A DNA stretch of 64,000 nt from PALSA-607 sp963825425. GTDB taxonomy: Bacteria > Actinomycetota > Actinomycetes > Acidothermales > Acidothermaceae. Positions 1 to 8,447 of the stretch are shown in pieces. Made by a program: the position numbers and the translations under genes. Under the pieces are notes generated by a model that was not told where the DNA came from, searched no databases, and was given only the letters and a program-made list of their open reading frames with translations. Location: NCBI GenBank assembly GCA_963825425.1, contig CAWGTF010000021.1, positions 1-64,000 on the forward strand, written 5' to 3'. How positions within the stretch are numbered: the first letter of the stretch is position 1; the number at the start of each line of letters is the position of its first letter.

Positions 1-79
1 CGCGTTCACGGGTTTACAGCTCGCACGCGAATTGGAAAAGGCGTCTCGTCACTCGCAACCCAAGCATAAGGTCGACTAG

Positions 80-1231
80 ATGCCCCACGTCTGACCTCCG
101 CAGTGTCCTACTCTGGTTCACCGGCTTCTCCACCCATATCGGTGGCATAGAACAAGTTGTAATGAATGAAGCTCGTCAGCTCACCGCGCAGGGCATCGAC
201 GTGACCATCCTTACGACGAGGTGTGGATCGATCCACCGTCGCGATGACGACGAGGACGTGGCAGGTTTCCGCATCATCCGAGTAGCCGCGTGGAACGGTC
301 TTGAGCGATCACTTGAAATCCCTTTTCCAGTGCCGTCACCAACGAGGCACTCGTTCGCGCCGCCATACTAGCTCGCCGCGCATCGATTGTTCACGTTCAT
401 GATGTCTTGTACCTAACCACCTGGACAGCACGTTGTCGTCTAGGCGACCGCTCGTGGTGACGCAGCACGTTCGCAGTCGTAGCCCATCCTCGCAGGTTGG
501 CGGTACTAATCGAGAGGTTCATCTACGCAACGATCGGGCGCCTCGTATTTCGATCCGCAACCCGGGTTCTTGTGCTGAACGCCGCCGTGCGGCAGTTCGT
601 CGTTTCGATGGGGGTTGCCGTCGCGGCTGGCTGATCCCCAACGGCGTCGACACCTCGCTCTTCTATCCAGCTGATCGAGCCCAAAGACTTGCAAATTCAC
701 CCCGGCGGCGTCTGGATTCGCTGCGAGCGATGTGATCGCTCTGTTCGTCGGGCGCTTCGTTCCTAAGAAGGGCTTTCATTTGGTGCTGGCTGCGGCGGAC
801 CCACGGTATGTAGTGGCGTTCGGCGGAGCCGATGCCGATTGGGTTAGAGCCCAACTCGCACGTCGTGTTCCTTGGAGAACGCACGCAAGCTGATTTCGCC
901 ACATCTATCGAGCGTGTGATGTCTTCGTACTACCGTCGACGTCAGAGGGCTTTCCGTTGACGGTGCAGAAGCAATGGCGTCCGGTCTGCCGGTGATTACC
1001 TTCGACGATCCGGCTTACGCACCGTACGAGCTCGATAGGGAGTTTGTAGCGCTCGTAGACGTTGATGCGAGCGCGTCGGAGGGCGTTGGCCCGGCTCGCG
1101 GGACATGGATAGTACGCCGCCGGATGGGCGAATACTTCCGCGTCGCCTACGCGAGGGATCGCTTTGCCTGGGAAAGGCACGCGGAGCAACTGCTGGAGGT
1201 CTACCGTGATGCATCTGGATCCCGAGGGTAA
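80..1231 (+). pseudogene. Glycosyltransferase family 4 remnant, multiply frameshifted
   Basis: Remnant of a GT4 (group 1) glycosyltransferase gene, a family that transfers sugars in polysaccharide or glycan assembly. Recognisable pieces lie in changing frames: FSTHIGGIEQVVMNEARQL near 126-182 (N-terminal Rossmann half), IVHVHDVLYLTTW near 390-425, PNGVDTSLFYP near 637-670, LFVGRFVPKKGFHLVL near 742-790, and GFPLTVQ followed by MASGLPVITFDDP near 950-1012 (the acceptor-loop region of the C-terminal half). At least five frame changes and a stop near 370 separate them, so no working enzyme is possible as written. The order of pieces is that of a full-length gene, so this is decay in place rather than a transferred fragment. 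The start is uncertain; ATG at 80 is a guess because its frame closes at once. Confidence 0.8.
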
Positions 1232-1519
1232 CGGCATGACGCCCAAGCGCACCGCATCGCCGCCGCGGGCTCGACTCGGGCGTACGCAATCGTCACGGCT
1301 CTCTTGCGCTCGGTCACTTTGTACTCGGGTCTAGGCTGGCTATACATCGCCATGACTTCAGTTGTGCACCCGCTGACGCTGAGCCGTCCATTGACTCATT
1401 TTGCGTCGTGGCCCAGTGAGGGCACGTTCGGCGTCATATGTTTTCTGACGTCAAGCGCCTCCTTCATGGCTCTGCGCGTTGTTCGGGGCGAGAGGCGGCG
1501 CTCCTCCACGCGCTGGTGA
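1232..1519 (+). pseudogene. Membrane-protein remnant downstream of the glycosyltransferase
   Basis: An open stretch with two hydrophobic segments (around SVTLYSGLGWLYIAMTSVV and GTFGVICFLTSSASFMALRVV) but no convincing start in its own frame. Candidate ATG codons at 1209 and 1236 lie in another frame, so a frameshift near 1260 is likely. It follows the glycosyltransferase remnant directly on the same strand and may have been part of the same surface-polysaccharide operon. No family is recognised. The stretch 1520-1735 that follows shows no gene. Confidence 0.3.
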
Positions 1520-1734
1520 TCGTGCGCACTCGCGATGGGGGTGCACGAACTGCGTCCGGCCAATCGTCGTCGACGAGCGATCCGCGCTCTAGGATCGCTG
1601 CCCTAGCAGATCTGACTCTGCGTGGGCGGCGTTTCGTCCGGGCTGACGTAGAGTGCTTCGCGAAGTCGCGCAAACCGAGACGGCGCGCGATCCGTAAACG
1701 TATCCGCTCTTCAACGGCGAAAAGCGGCTTAACG

Positions 1735-2213
1735 CGGTCCGAGAAGTCTCCGGCGGCCAGCCGCAGTGTCCGTCGAGCATCGACCGCAGCGATTCGCGCG
1801 GGCTCTGTCGCGACTCGCGAGCCCGAAGTCGTCACCCATAAGGTCTGCGGTCGCAGCCTCCGCAACAGCGAGCCCATCCGTTGTAATCGCAGCCAGTGTG
1901 CCGCGCCCATCGTGCGGGTTCGGACGCCGCTCGAATACCCAGCCTTCTCGAGCCGATCGATGGAGTTAGTGACGCTGGTCGGGTGAACCATCAGCCGCTC
2001 ACCGGATACGACCCAACGGGAGAAATCGAAGCAACACGAGTACCTCATAGCGTGCAAACGTGAGCCCATGCGGCTTGAGCAGTTCGTCGTAACGACTAGA
2101 CAGATGCCTGGGCTCCTTCATGATGGATGTGGCGACCCGCATCGCTGACGCGGAGCCCAGGCTTGCAGGCGCTCGGCCGCCCGCTCGATGGGATCGCACG
2201 GCAAGTTCAGGTT
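1735..2213 (-). pseudogene. Decayed copy of the MarR-family regulator
   Basis: Degenerate duplicate of the intact MarR gene at 4462-4971. Shared stretches include YDELLKPHGLTFARYEVLVL, GERLMVHPTSVTNSIDRLEK and the C-terminal AAGDFS, but they are spread over two or more frames. The loop between the DNA-binding half and the N-terminal helix is shortened: the segment matching SRYGALPLGRIG is broken near 2010. The first residues of the gene and the divergent promoter are missing because a deletion joins this copy directly to the DUF2127 remnant near 2208. Not functional as written. Confidence 0.85.
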
Positions 2214-2742
2214 CGTTCGCGGGCTCGTCATCGGCGCGGGCTCGTACGCCGTTCTGCGCTACTCGCACAGCGAGAACTCGCTGCGTGCGCTCTTCGAAAA
2301 AGACCTGACTGCCGCGAAGCCACTCGCCAACGCCTTCGGCTACAACCTCGACAACTCGTCCGTCGTACGTGAATCCGCAAGCTGCTACTCATCAAGCCCT
2401 CGACACTGCACCTGATCGCGAGTGTTGGCGGTCTACGCGGTGATCGAACTCTGCGAGGCAGTCGGACTGTGGCTGCTCAAGCGATGGGGCGAATACTTTG
2501 CGGCCGTCGCTACCGGGATCTTCTTGCCCTACGAGATCTACGACATCGTCGACAAGGTGACGCCATCGGGGTCGGCACGTTCATCGTCAACGTTGCGGCC
2601 GTCGTCTATCTGTTATGGACCAAGCGGCTCTTTGGCATCCGCGGCGGCTATGCGGCCCATGAGGCTCAGCGGCACGAGGAGTCGTTACTCGAAGTGCAGG
2701 AAGCGGCCCGGCCGAGAGCTGAGCCAGCCACGCCGTGGTGAG
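2208..2742 (+). pseudogene. Decayed copy of the DUF2127 membrane protein
   Basis: Degenerate duplicate of the intact DUF2127 gene at 5015-5788. It begins mid-gene: the first ~85 codons, including the CxxC-type segments, are gone. The remaining part reads RGLVIGAGSYAVLRYSHSEN in one frame, GLWLLKRWGEYFAAVATGIF in a second and FGIRGGYAAHEAQRHEES in a third. Frame changes lie near 2375, 2420 and 2565. The nucleotide match to the intact copy is still close, so the duplication is old enough for indels but not very old. Confidence 0.88.
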
Positions 2743-3274
2743 CTGGCGCTGGAATCGGGCGCAACCGCACATCGCCACAGTCGGTCCCGGCACGGTAGTG
2801 CTCGGTGATCCGCCTTTGCGTGCGTACAGCGGCAGCGACCGTCAGAGGTTTCGTCCCAACGAGCGCCAACACCGTACTCGCCCCCTACAGTTCGCGAAAC
2901 GGTACCGCTCCCAGCAAACCGTGCCAAGGTAGTCATCGGCGTGGCGCGTTGCGGACTTAATCGGTCGAACGGACTACGGCTGCGGGAGGTTCAGGCGGCC
3001 GCGAGGCGCGATGTTTGTCGGCGGTACCAGCCAGCGCATGCAACCTCCGCACCAGGGAGTGCATCGCTGCGACAAAGGCGAAGTTCCGACTGGCAGCGGC
3101 TCGGGCGTGGGCGGGGACCACGTCGCTCCGGGTCGCGGAGTTCGGCCATCGACCGCCGAGCCAGGGCGATGGCGGTGGCTTGTACCAGTCGTAGGCGCTT
3201 TTCAACCAGCACCGCGCTCTTGACCGGAATCGTTGGAATCATCGATCCGGGTGGACGACGTTGCAGCGGTTCCC
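2743..3274. other. 532-bp gene-free stretch between duplicated genes
   Basis: No convincing coding region on either strand. It has no counterpart in the right-hand copy of the duplication, where the DUF2127 and response-regulator genes overlap end to end. The one recognisable element is a signal-peptidase fragment at 3195-3261, which suggests the stretch holds further decayed DNA. Confidence 0.6.
3195..3261 (-). pseudogene. Fragment of a SipW-type signal peptidase gene
   Basis: Read on the minus strand this 67-bp piece gives MIPTIPVKSAVLVEKR, nearly identical to the active-site segment MTPTIPSKSAVLVDKR of the signal peptidase at 9190-9885. The nucleotide match is also strong: a run CAAGAGCGCGGTGCTGGTTG is identical in both, with flanking similarity starting at ACGTCGT and including one single-base deletion. 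Similarity ends abruptly after the AAGCGC that encodes KR. It is a leftover of a second signal-peptidase gene or of the same gene copied here. Confidence 0.75.
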
Positions 3275-4093
3275 TTACGCCTCAGCTCGTAGCGTGGGCC
3301 GGAGGTAGCCGTCCTGCGCTGCTCCCACGAGCGAGCGGCCACGCCGCCTGATCACACCGCACCTCGGCGCCGGCCGGGCGGGCTCCTTCTCCTGCCATCC
3401 CGCTTCGCGAGCGCGTGCCACGGCGGCCAGCTGTGACTTCACACCGAGCTTTCGCAGGATGGCGCGCACATGCGTGCGTGCGGTCGCTTCGCCGACGTGG
3501 AGTTCGTGCCCCACTTCGTCCACCCGCCGTCCCCGCACAAGCGCGGCCAGCACCTCGCACTCGCGCCCCGTCAGCGCCTCGAACGGTGCGAGCTGACGAT
3601 GGCGAGCCGCGCGTTGGCGCCTGCATTCGGTCAGCAGGTCGAGGCGCCGCTGAGCCGGCACGAGTGGCTCACCAACGGCCGCGAGCCGCACTTGGTCGAC
3701 GAGACGGTCAAGGTCCTCGACCTTCTCGATCAGACCGACCGCTCCTGCCTCGAGGCACTCGCCAAGACGCGCCCGGTCGGTCGAGCCGGTCACCACGACA
3801 ACCCGCACGCCCGCAGCCGCGAGCGGGGCGATCATCGCCGCGCCATCGCCCGCTTCGCCAAGGTCGAGATCGAGCAACACGACGTCGGGGCGTCGATGCA
3901 AGCAGTCATCTACCACATCGTCGGCCCCGCCCCGATCGCGAAGGTCGACCGCATGGACATCCGCTCCCTCTGCGGTGAGAGCCAGCCGGAGGCTGAGCGC
4001 GAGCAGCCTGTGGTCTTCGACGATCACGACGCGGTGGCCGACCAACCGCCGCCTTGGAGCTGGCTCTTCGAAAACGTCGGCCGCGGTGGTCAT
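3275..4093 (-). CDS. NarL/FixJ-type response regulator (left paralog)
   Basis: Two-component response regulator that would bind DNA when phosphorylated by its partner kinase. The receiver domain spans about residues 20-140 (VVIVEDHRLL acidic pocket, phospho-acceptor Asp in VVLLDLDLGE, VVVTGST, Lys in LIEKVED). A LuxR-type helix-turn-helix follows at about 168-235 (TGRECEVLAALVRG, then GEATARTHVRAILRKLGVKS). It is 272 aa, versus 250 in the right paralog (5785-6537); the extra length is an unrelated C-terminal tail. The ATG overlaps the stop of the kinase remnant (ATGA), so this was once a coupled kinase-regulator pair. The partner kinase here is reduced to a stub, so the protein is an orphan or answers to the right-hand kinase. 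Confidence 0.85.
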   Translation of the reverse strand: MTTAADVFEEPAPRRRLVGHRVVIVEDHRLLALSLRLALTAEGADVHAVDLRDRGGADDVVDDCLHRRPDVVLLDLDLGEAGDGAAMIAPLAAAGVRVVVVTGSTDRARLGECLEAGAVGLIEKVEDLDRLVDQVRLAAVGEPLVPAQRRLDLLTECRRQRAARHRQLAPFEALTGRECEVLAALVRGRRVDEVGHELHVGEATARTHVRAILRKLGVKSQLAAVARAREAGWQEKEPARPAPRCGVIRRRGRSLVGAAQDGYLRPTLRAEA

Positions 4094-4300
4094 CGGGCAC
4101 CGCTGAGGTCGAGGCTGGTCCGAGGCCGGGGGAGCACGCTCGGCTCAACCTGGTCGCGGACGGCGAGCGGCAGCGACAGTTCGATGTGCGTGCCGACCGG
4201 ACTGTCGAGCCGTCGCAGTCGCACGCCTTGTTCGGCGGCGAGCCGCGCACAGATCGCCAACCCGAGACCCGCCAGTGCCTCCAGCGACAGCGCACGACGT
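4090..4300 (-). pseudogene. C-terminal stub of a sensor histidine kinase
   Basis: Only the last part of the catalytic ATPase domain remains: LAGLGLAICARLAAEQG (the G2 box), then VGTHIELSLPLAV and a tail RTSLDLSGAR that matches the end of the right-hand kinase (6534-8112). Upstream of about 4300 similarity stops. This is the right boundary of the duplicated block, inside the kinase gene. It has no start of its own that makes sense and cannot be a kinase. Confidence 0.8.
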
Positions 4301-4461
4301 CGACACCGTGGCGCCCAGCGCAGAGTACTGCCCGTGGCGGCGTACGACACCATGATCGAGCCGAGCTGACCCCTATTCGTGCCACGCCCAAGCCGACCGA
4401 CGGGCGTTGTAGGTCGCAATGTGGCCGGTGGGAATCAGCTGACGACCAGAGTCCAGAAGCT

Positions 4462-4971
4462 TTACGGCAAGGAGAAGTCGCCGGCGTCGACGCGCAGCGT
4501 CCGCAGGGCGGCGACCACGTCGGCTCGAGGCGACTCGGCGAGGGAGTCGAGCCCGAAGTCGGCCGCCATCAGATCGGCGGTCGCGGCCTCGACGACGGCG
4601 AGGCCGCTCTCGGTGATCGCCGCCAACGTGCCGCGGCCATCGCGCGGGTTTGGGCGCCGCTCGACGAAGCCGGCCTTCTCGAGCCGGTCGATCGAGTTCG
4701 TGACGCTGGTCGGGTGCACCATCAGCCGCTCACCGATCCGGCCCAGCGGCAGGGCGCCGTACCGCGAGAAACGCAGCAGCACGAGCACCTCGTAGCGGGC
4801 GAACGTGAGCCCGTGCGGCTTGAGCAGCTCGTCGTACCGGCCGAGCAGGATCTGCTGAGCACGCATGATCGAGGTCGCGACCCGCATGGCCGACGCCGAG
4901 CCCCAGGTTTCTTCCCAGCGTTCAGCCGCCCGCTCGATCGGATCGAACGGCAGATTCAGCGGCTTTCCCAC
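4462..4971 (-). CDS. MarR-family transcriptional regulator
   Basis: 169-aa winged helix-turn-helix regulator of the MarR family. An N-terminal dimerisation helix is followed by YDELLKPHGLTFARYEVLVL and the wing and recognition region MVHPTSVTNSIDRLEKAGF, then VERRPNPRDGRGTLAAIT (wing with the conserved DxR). It is divergent from the DUF2127 gene, with a 26-bp near-palindrome between them (4986-5011) that could be its operator. The natural guess is autoregulation and control of that membrane protein, possibly in response to a small ligand. It is the intact paralog of the remnant at 1735-2213. Confidence 0.88.
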   Translation of the reverse strand: MGKPLNLPFDPIERAAERWEETWGSASAMRVATSIMRAQQILLGRYDELLKPHGLTFARYEVLVLLRFSRYGALPLGRIGERLMVHPTSVTNSIDRLEKAGFVERRPNPRDGRGTLAAITESGLAVVEAATADLMAADFGLDSLAESPRADVVAALRTLRVDAGDFSLP

Positions 4972-4985
4972 GGGGGCAACTTACA

Positions 4986-5011
4986 GCGTAGAGGCACGGC
5001 CTCCCCTACGC
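4986..5011. promoter_or_regulatory. Candidate MarR operator (near-palindrome)
   Basis: Arms GCGTAGAGG (4986-4994) and CCCCTACGC (5003-5011) match in 8 of 9 positions around an 8-bp spacer. The element sits between the divergent starts of the MarR gene (4971) and the DUF2127 gene (5015), the usual place for an autoregulatory MarR site. Binding is inferred, not shown. Confidence 0.45.
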
Positions 5012-5014
5012 TTC

Positions 5015-5788
5015 ATGCTCGTGGACTGGAGCCTGCGAACCTGTGGTCGCCGCGGGCACATCACCTATGCCCCGACCGAGCCGGCGCTGCGCGAACGCCT
5101 GCATGTCGAGACCCCCGTCGGCGAGGCGTGGCGGTGCCTGCGCTGCGGTGACTTCGTCATCGGCGCTCCACACGGAGACGGTCCGGCGGAGGACGCCCCT
5201 CCGGTCTTGCGCGGCCGGGCGTTGCGCGACGCGTTCGTTCTGCGCTTGCTCGCGGCCGAGCGGTTCCTTCGCGGGATCGTCATCGGCGCCGGCTCATACG
5301 CCGTCCTGCGCTACTCGCACAGCGAGAACTCGCTGCGCGCACTCTTCGAGAAGGACCTGCCGGCTGCTAAGCCGCTCGCCAACGCCTTCGGCTACAACCT
5401 CGACAACTCGTCGGTGGTGCGGGAGATCCGCAAGCTGCTGCTCGTCAAGCCCTCGACACTGCATCTCATCGCGATCCTGCTGGCGGTCTACGCAGGCATC
5501 GAGTTGTGCGAAGCGGTCGGCCTCTGGCTACTGAAGCGCTGGGGCGAGTACTTCGCCGCGGTGGCCACTGCCATCTTCTTGCCCTACGAGATCTACGACA
5601 TCGTCAACAGGGTGACCGCGATCAGGGTCGGCACCTTCATCGTCAACGTGGCGGCCGTGGTCTATCTCGTGTGGACCAAGAGATTGTTCGGCGTCCGCGG
5701 CGGCTACGCAGCCTACGAGGCGATGCGCCATGAAGAATCGCTACTCGAAGTCGAAGAGGCGGCCCGCCCCGAGGTTGAAGTTACTTAG
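5015..5788 (+). CDS. DUF2127 membrane protein with N-terminal zinc-ribbon-like segment
   Basis: 257-aa integral membrane protein of the DUF2127 family, function unknown. The N-terminus carries paired cysteines (TCGRRGH at about residues 9-15, WRCLRCGDFV at about 39-48) that may bind zinc. Then come RGIVIGAGSYAVLRY and several hydrophobic stretches (LHLIAILLAVYAGIELCEAV, GEYFAAVATAIFLPYEIYDI, VGTFIVNVAAVVYLVW), and an acidic tail ending at a stop that overlaps the convergent response regulator. ATG 5015 was chosen because it follows the divergent intergenic region with its near-palindrome; an in-frame extension upstream would run through the MarR gene. Regulation by the adjacent MarR protein is likely. 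Confidence 0.8.
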   Translation: MLVDWSLRTCGRRGHITYAPTEPALRERLHVETPVGEAWRCLRCGDFVIGAPHGDGPAEDAPPVLRGRALRDAFVLRLLAAERFLRGIVIGAGSYAVLRYSHSENSLRALFEKDLPAAKPLANAFGYNLDNSSVVREIRKLLLVKPSTLHLIAILLAVYAGIELCEAVGLWLLKRWGEYFAAVATAIFLPYEIYDIVNRVTAIRVGTFIVNVAAVVYLVWTKRLFGVRGGYAAYEAMRHEESLLEVEEAARPEVEVT

Positions 5789-6537
5789 TCGACGAGCTGG
5801 GCCGATCTCGGCGTCGATTGGGCGGGCTCGTTCTCCTGCCATCCTGCTTCGCGAGCGCGTGCCACGGCGGCGAGCTGTGACCTCACATCGAGCTTTCGCA
5901 GGATGCCGCGCACATGCGTGCGTGCGGTCGCTTCGCACACGTTGAGCTCGTGACCCACCTCGTCTACCCGCAGACCTCGCATGAGCGCAGCGAGCACCTC
6001 ACACTCGCGCGCCGTGAGCGCCTCGAACGGTGCGAGCTGACTGTGGCGAGCCGCGCGTTCGCGCCTGCATTCGTTCATCAGGTCGACGCGGCGCTGAGCG
6101 GGCACGAGTGGCTCGCCAACCGCGGCGAGTCGCACTTGGTCGACGAGGCGATCGAGATCCTCGACCTTCTCGATCAGACCGATCGCTCCCGCCTCCAAGC
6201 ACTCGCCAAGGCGCACCCGGTCGGTCGAGCCGGTGACCACAACAACCCGTACACCCGCTGCCACGAGTGGGGCGATCATCTGCGCGCCGTCGTACGCTTC
6301 GCCAAGGTCGAGATCGAGCAACACGACGTCCGGGTGTTGATGCAAGCAGTCAGCTACGACGTCCTCGGCCCTGCTTCGATCGCGAAGGTCGACCGCGTGG
6401 ACATCGGCTCCCTCTGCGGTGAGCGCTAGCCGGAGGCTGTATGCGAGCAACTTGTGGTCTTCGACGATTGCCACGCGGCAGCCGACCAACCGCCGACTTG
6501 GAATAGGCGGCGCGAAAGCGTCGGTCGCGGTGGTCAC
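5785..6537 (-). CDS. NarL/FixJ-type response regulator (right paralog)
   Basis: 250-aa response regulator with a receiver domain (VAIVEDHKLL, phospho-acceptor Asp in VVLLDLDLGE, VVVTGST, LIEKVED) and a C-terminal LuxR-type helix-turn-helix (TARECEVLAALMRG, then CEATARTHVRGILRKLDVRS). The start overlaps the kinase stop (GTGA), so the two are translationally coupled and are the cognate pair. Its stop overlaps that of the convergent DUF2127 gene. Close paralog of 3275-4093; most differences lie in the receiver surface and the C-terminal tail. The target genes are not evident. Confidence 0.88.
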   Translation of the reverse strand: MTTATDAFAPPIPSRRLVGCRVAIVEDHKLLAYSLRLALTAEGADVHAVDLRDRSRAEDVVADCLHQHPDVVLLDLDLGEAYDGAQMIAPLVAAGVRVVVVTGSTDRVRLGECLEAGAIGLIEKVEDLDRLVDQVRLAAVGEPLVPAQRRVDLMNECRRERAARHSQLAPFEALTARECEVLAALMRGLRVDEVGHELNVCEATARTHVRGILRKLDVRSQLAAVARAREAGWQENEPAQSTPRSAQLVD

Positions 6538-8112
6538 CGGGCACCACTGAGCTCGAGGCTGGTCCGAGGCTTGGGGAACTCAACCGGGTCTAAATCAACC
6601 TGGCTGCGGACAGCGAGTGGCAAAGACAGCTCGACGTGCGTACCAACTGGGTGATCGAGCAGTCGCAGTGTCATCCCCTGTTCGGCGGCGAGGCGCGCAC
6701 AGATCGCCAGCCCGAGACCCGCAATGCCTCCAGCGACAGTGCGCGACGCGTGGTCGCCGGTCGCCTTCTCGGGAGGGCAATCGGGCCCGCGCGAGATCAC
6801 TCCGTTCGCGACTTCGTGTCCGTCCAGGAAAAGGTTTACAACCCGACGCCTGATCGCGTCGGGAAGTCCCGGGCCAGAGTCACCGACAACCAACAACACC
6901 GTGTCCGCCAGCACCTCAGTGGTGATGGAGATGGCGGCACCGGGCGCATGGCGGCGAGCGTTCGTCAGCAGATTCTGCACGATTGCCGCGACGGCATCCG
7001 CGGCACCCTGCACCTCGACGTCGACCAGATCGGCCTGGATCGACGCGCCGCATGCTCGCTGTGCGACAACCACGGGTTCGATCGACTTGCGAAGCGCGAA
7101 CCGGTCGGCGCGAATCTGCATCGTGCAGACGGCGTGCTGAAGTCGTGCGATCTCAGTGGTCAAGGCCGACTCGAGTTCGAGCTGTTCATGCGTCCCGAGA
7201 AAGTCGCGATACCGACTCAGCGTCGCAGATGCACCGTGGATACCGGCAACGAGCGATCGCAGATCGTGCTGCGCCTCGTCGAACGTTCGACGATCCGCTG
7301 CCGATCCTCGAACGGCGTCGTCGCGCGCTGCCCGCAATTCGCGCTCGCGCCCGCTGGCATGAGCGCGTGCCCGGGTCAGCGAATGTGTCGCTGCCACGAA
7401 AACCAGCAGCCCAGCCCAGCAGAGACACGACCCGGCCACAGGTGAACGCGAACGAGCCAAGCTCATGGCTCGGGTAGAGCGCCCCAACGGTCCGGTCGCC
7501 GGTGCCAAGCGCGAAAGCAAAGAAGCCCAACGTCATCCGTTGACGGTCTTCGGGCGTCATGTCGACGCAGCGATGAACGACACTTGCCGCTATACACCAC
7601 ACCGCAACTGCCGCCGCTCCGGCGACCAAGGCCACGGGCCGGGATACCTTGCCCAAGGCATCGCCGCCGAAGACGAACCAGGCGAGCACGACCACCGCGC
7701 CGAACAGCACCAAGCCGAGACCGCGGAGCAAGCGCGGGGGTGTGTCGACGTCGGGCCGCCGATAAGCACGATCGACAAGGACGAGCGCGGTCACGGCCGG
7801 CACGATCGCTGCGAACGCTGCGACTGAGCGCTGGGTCACACCGTCGGCGGGGCTGGACGACAGTTCCGCCATCGCCCAGCAGGGAACGAGCGCGAGGGCT
7901 ACGTACACCGGCCACGTGAGACCCGAAAGTGCCCAAACGCCGAGCCAGCTGGCGATCGTGGCGGCTCCGAGCACGCCCGAGCCCATGGCGATCGGCCACC
8001 AGTCTCCAAGCCGCACGCCGTGCACGACGAACGCGGTGACTGGGCAGACCCGCCAGAGTCGTGAGGCCGAGAGACCACAGCAGAACCGAGAATCGGGACT
8101 GGCCGAATTCAC
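6534..8112 (-). pseudogene. Sensor histidine kinase, frameshifted
   Basis: Membrane histidine kinase in two frames. The N-terminal part (8112 to about 7410) has six to seven hydrophobic segments, e.g. IASWLGVWALSGLTWPVYVA and GLGLVLFGAVVVLAWFVFGG. The cytoplasmic part (about 7405 to 6534) has the phospho-acceptor His in AQHDLRSLVAGI, the N box IVQNLLTNARRHAP, G1 DSGPGLPDAI and G2 GGIAGLGLAICARLAAEQG. The frames switch within a run that reads VVSLLGWAA and then LLVFVAATHSLTR, so one indel near 7405 restores one protein of about 525 aa. A second frame change near 8040 may hide the true N-terminus. It may be a sequencing indel, since the ATP-binding motifs are all intact. Coupled to the downstream response regulator. 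Confidence 0.75.
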
Positions 8113-8447
8113 TCGGTCGTCCGCAAAAGATCTGCTCTGTTGCCAGCTCGCCGGTCTGCGCCGCTGAAGCCCGAAGTCACCAGTTCCCCCTCCTGGTCAA
8201 CGTAGACGCGATCTGGGAACGCGACCATCGCCCTTCTGGGCGGCCACGGCGGCCATCCGGGCCAAGATGTCGCCGTTCGGCCAATAGACGTTCGCGACCG
8301 CAGCAACCCTCGCTGCGAGGTCACTGCGTGCAGTCCCGCCTCCACAATTTTGACGATGCGCGGTGCACGCTCCGCGGCCACCCTGACAACTGGACAGCGC
8401 GCCACTCAGGGCGTCGTTCCGACAACCTCGTAGGGGGGAACCACAGC
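8113..8447. other. 335-bp intergenic region before the TasA-like gene
   Basis: No reliable gene seen. It lies between the start region of the minus-strand kinase and the plus-strand exported-protein gene, so it should hold both promoters. The last bases carry a strong ribosome binding site (AGGGGGGAA, 8432-8440). A few GC-rich short inverted repeats are present, but nothing diagnostic. Confidence 0.5.

Noticed and set aside
1464..2069. 201-codon minus-strand ORF as a full gene
   Set aside because: Only its middle matches MarR in parts; the rest is read-through of a decayed copy.
4054..5151. Open frame of 365 codons on the plus strand
   Set aside because: Runs antisense through the regulator, kinase stub and MarR gene; composition is that of a shadow.
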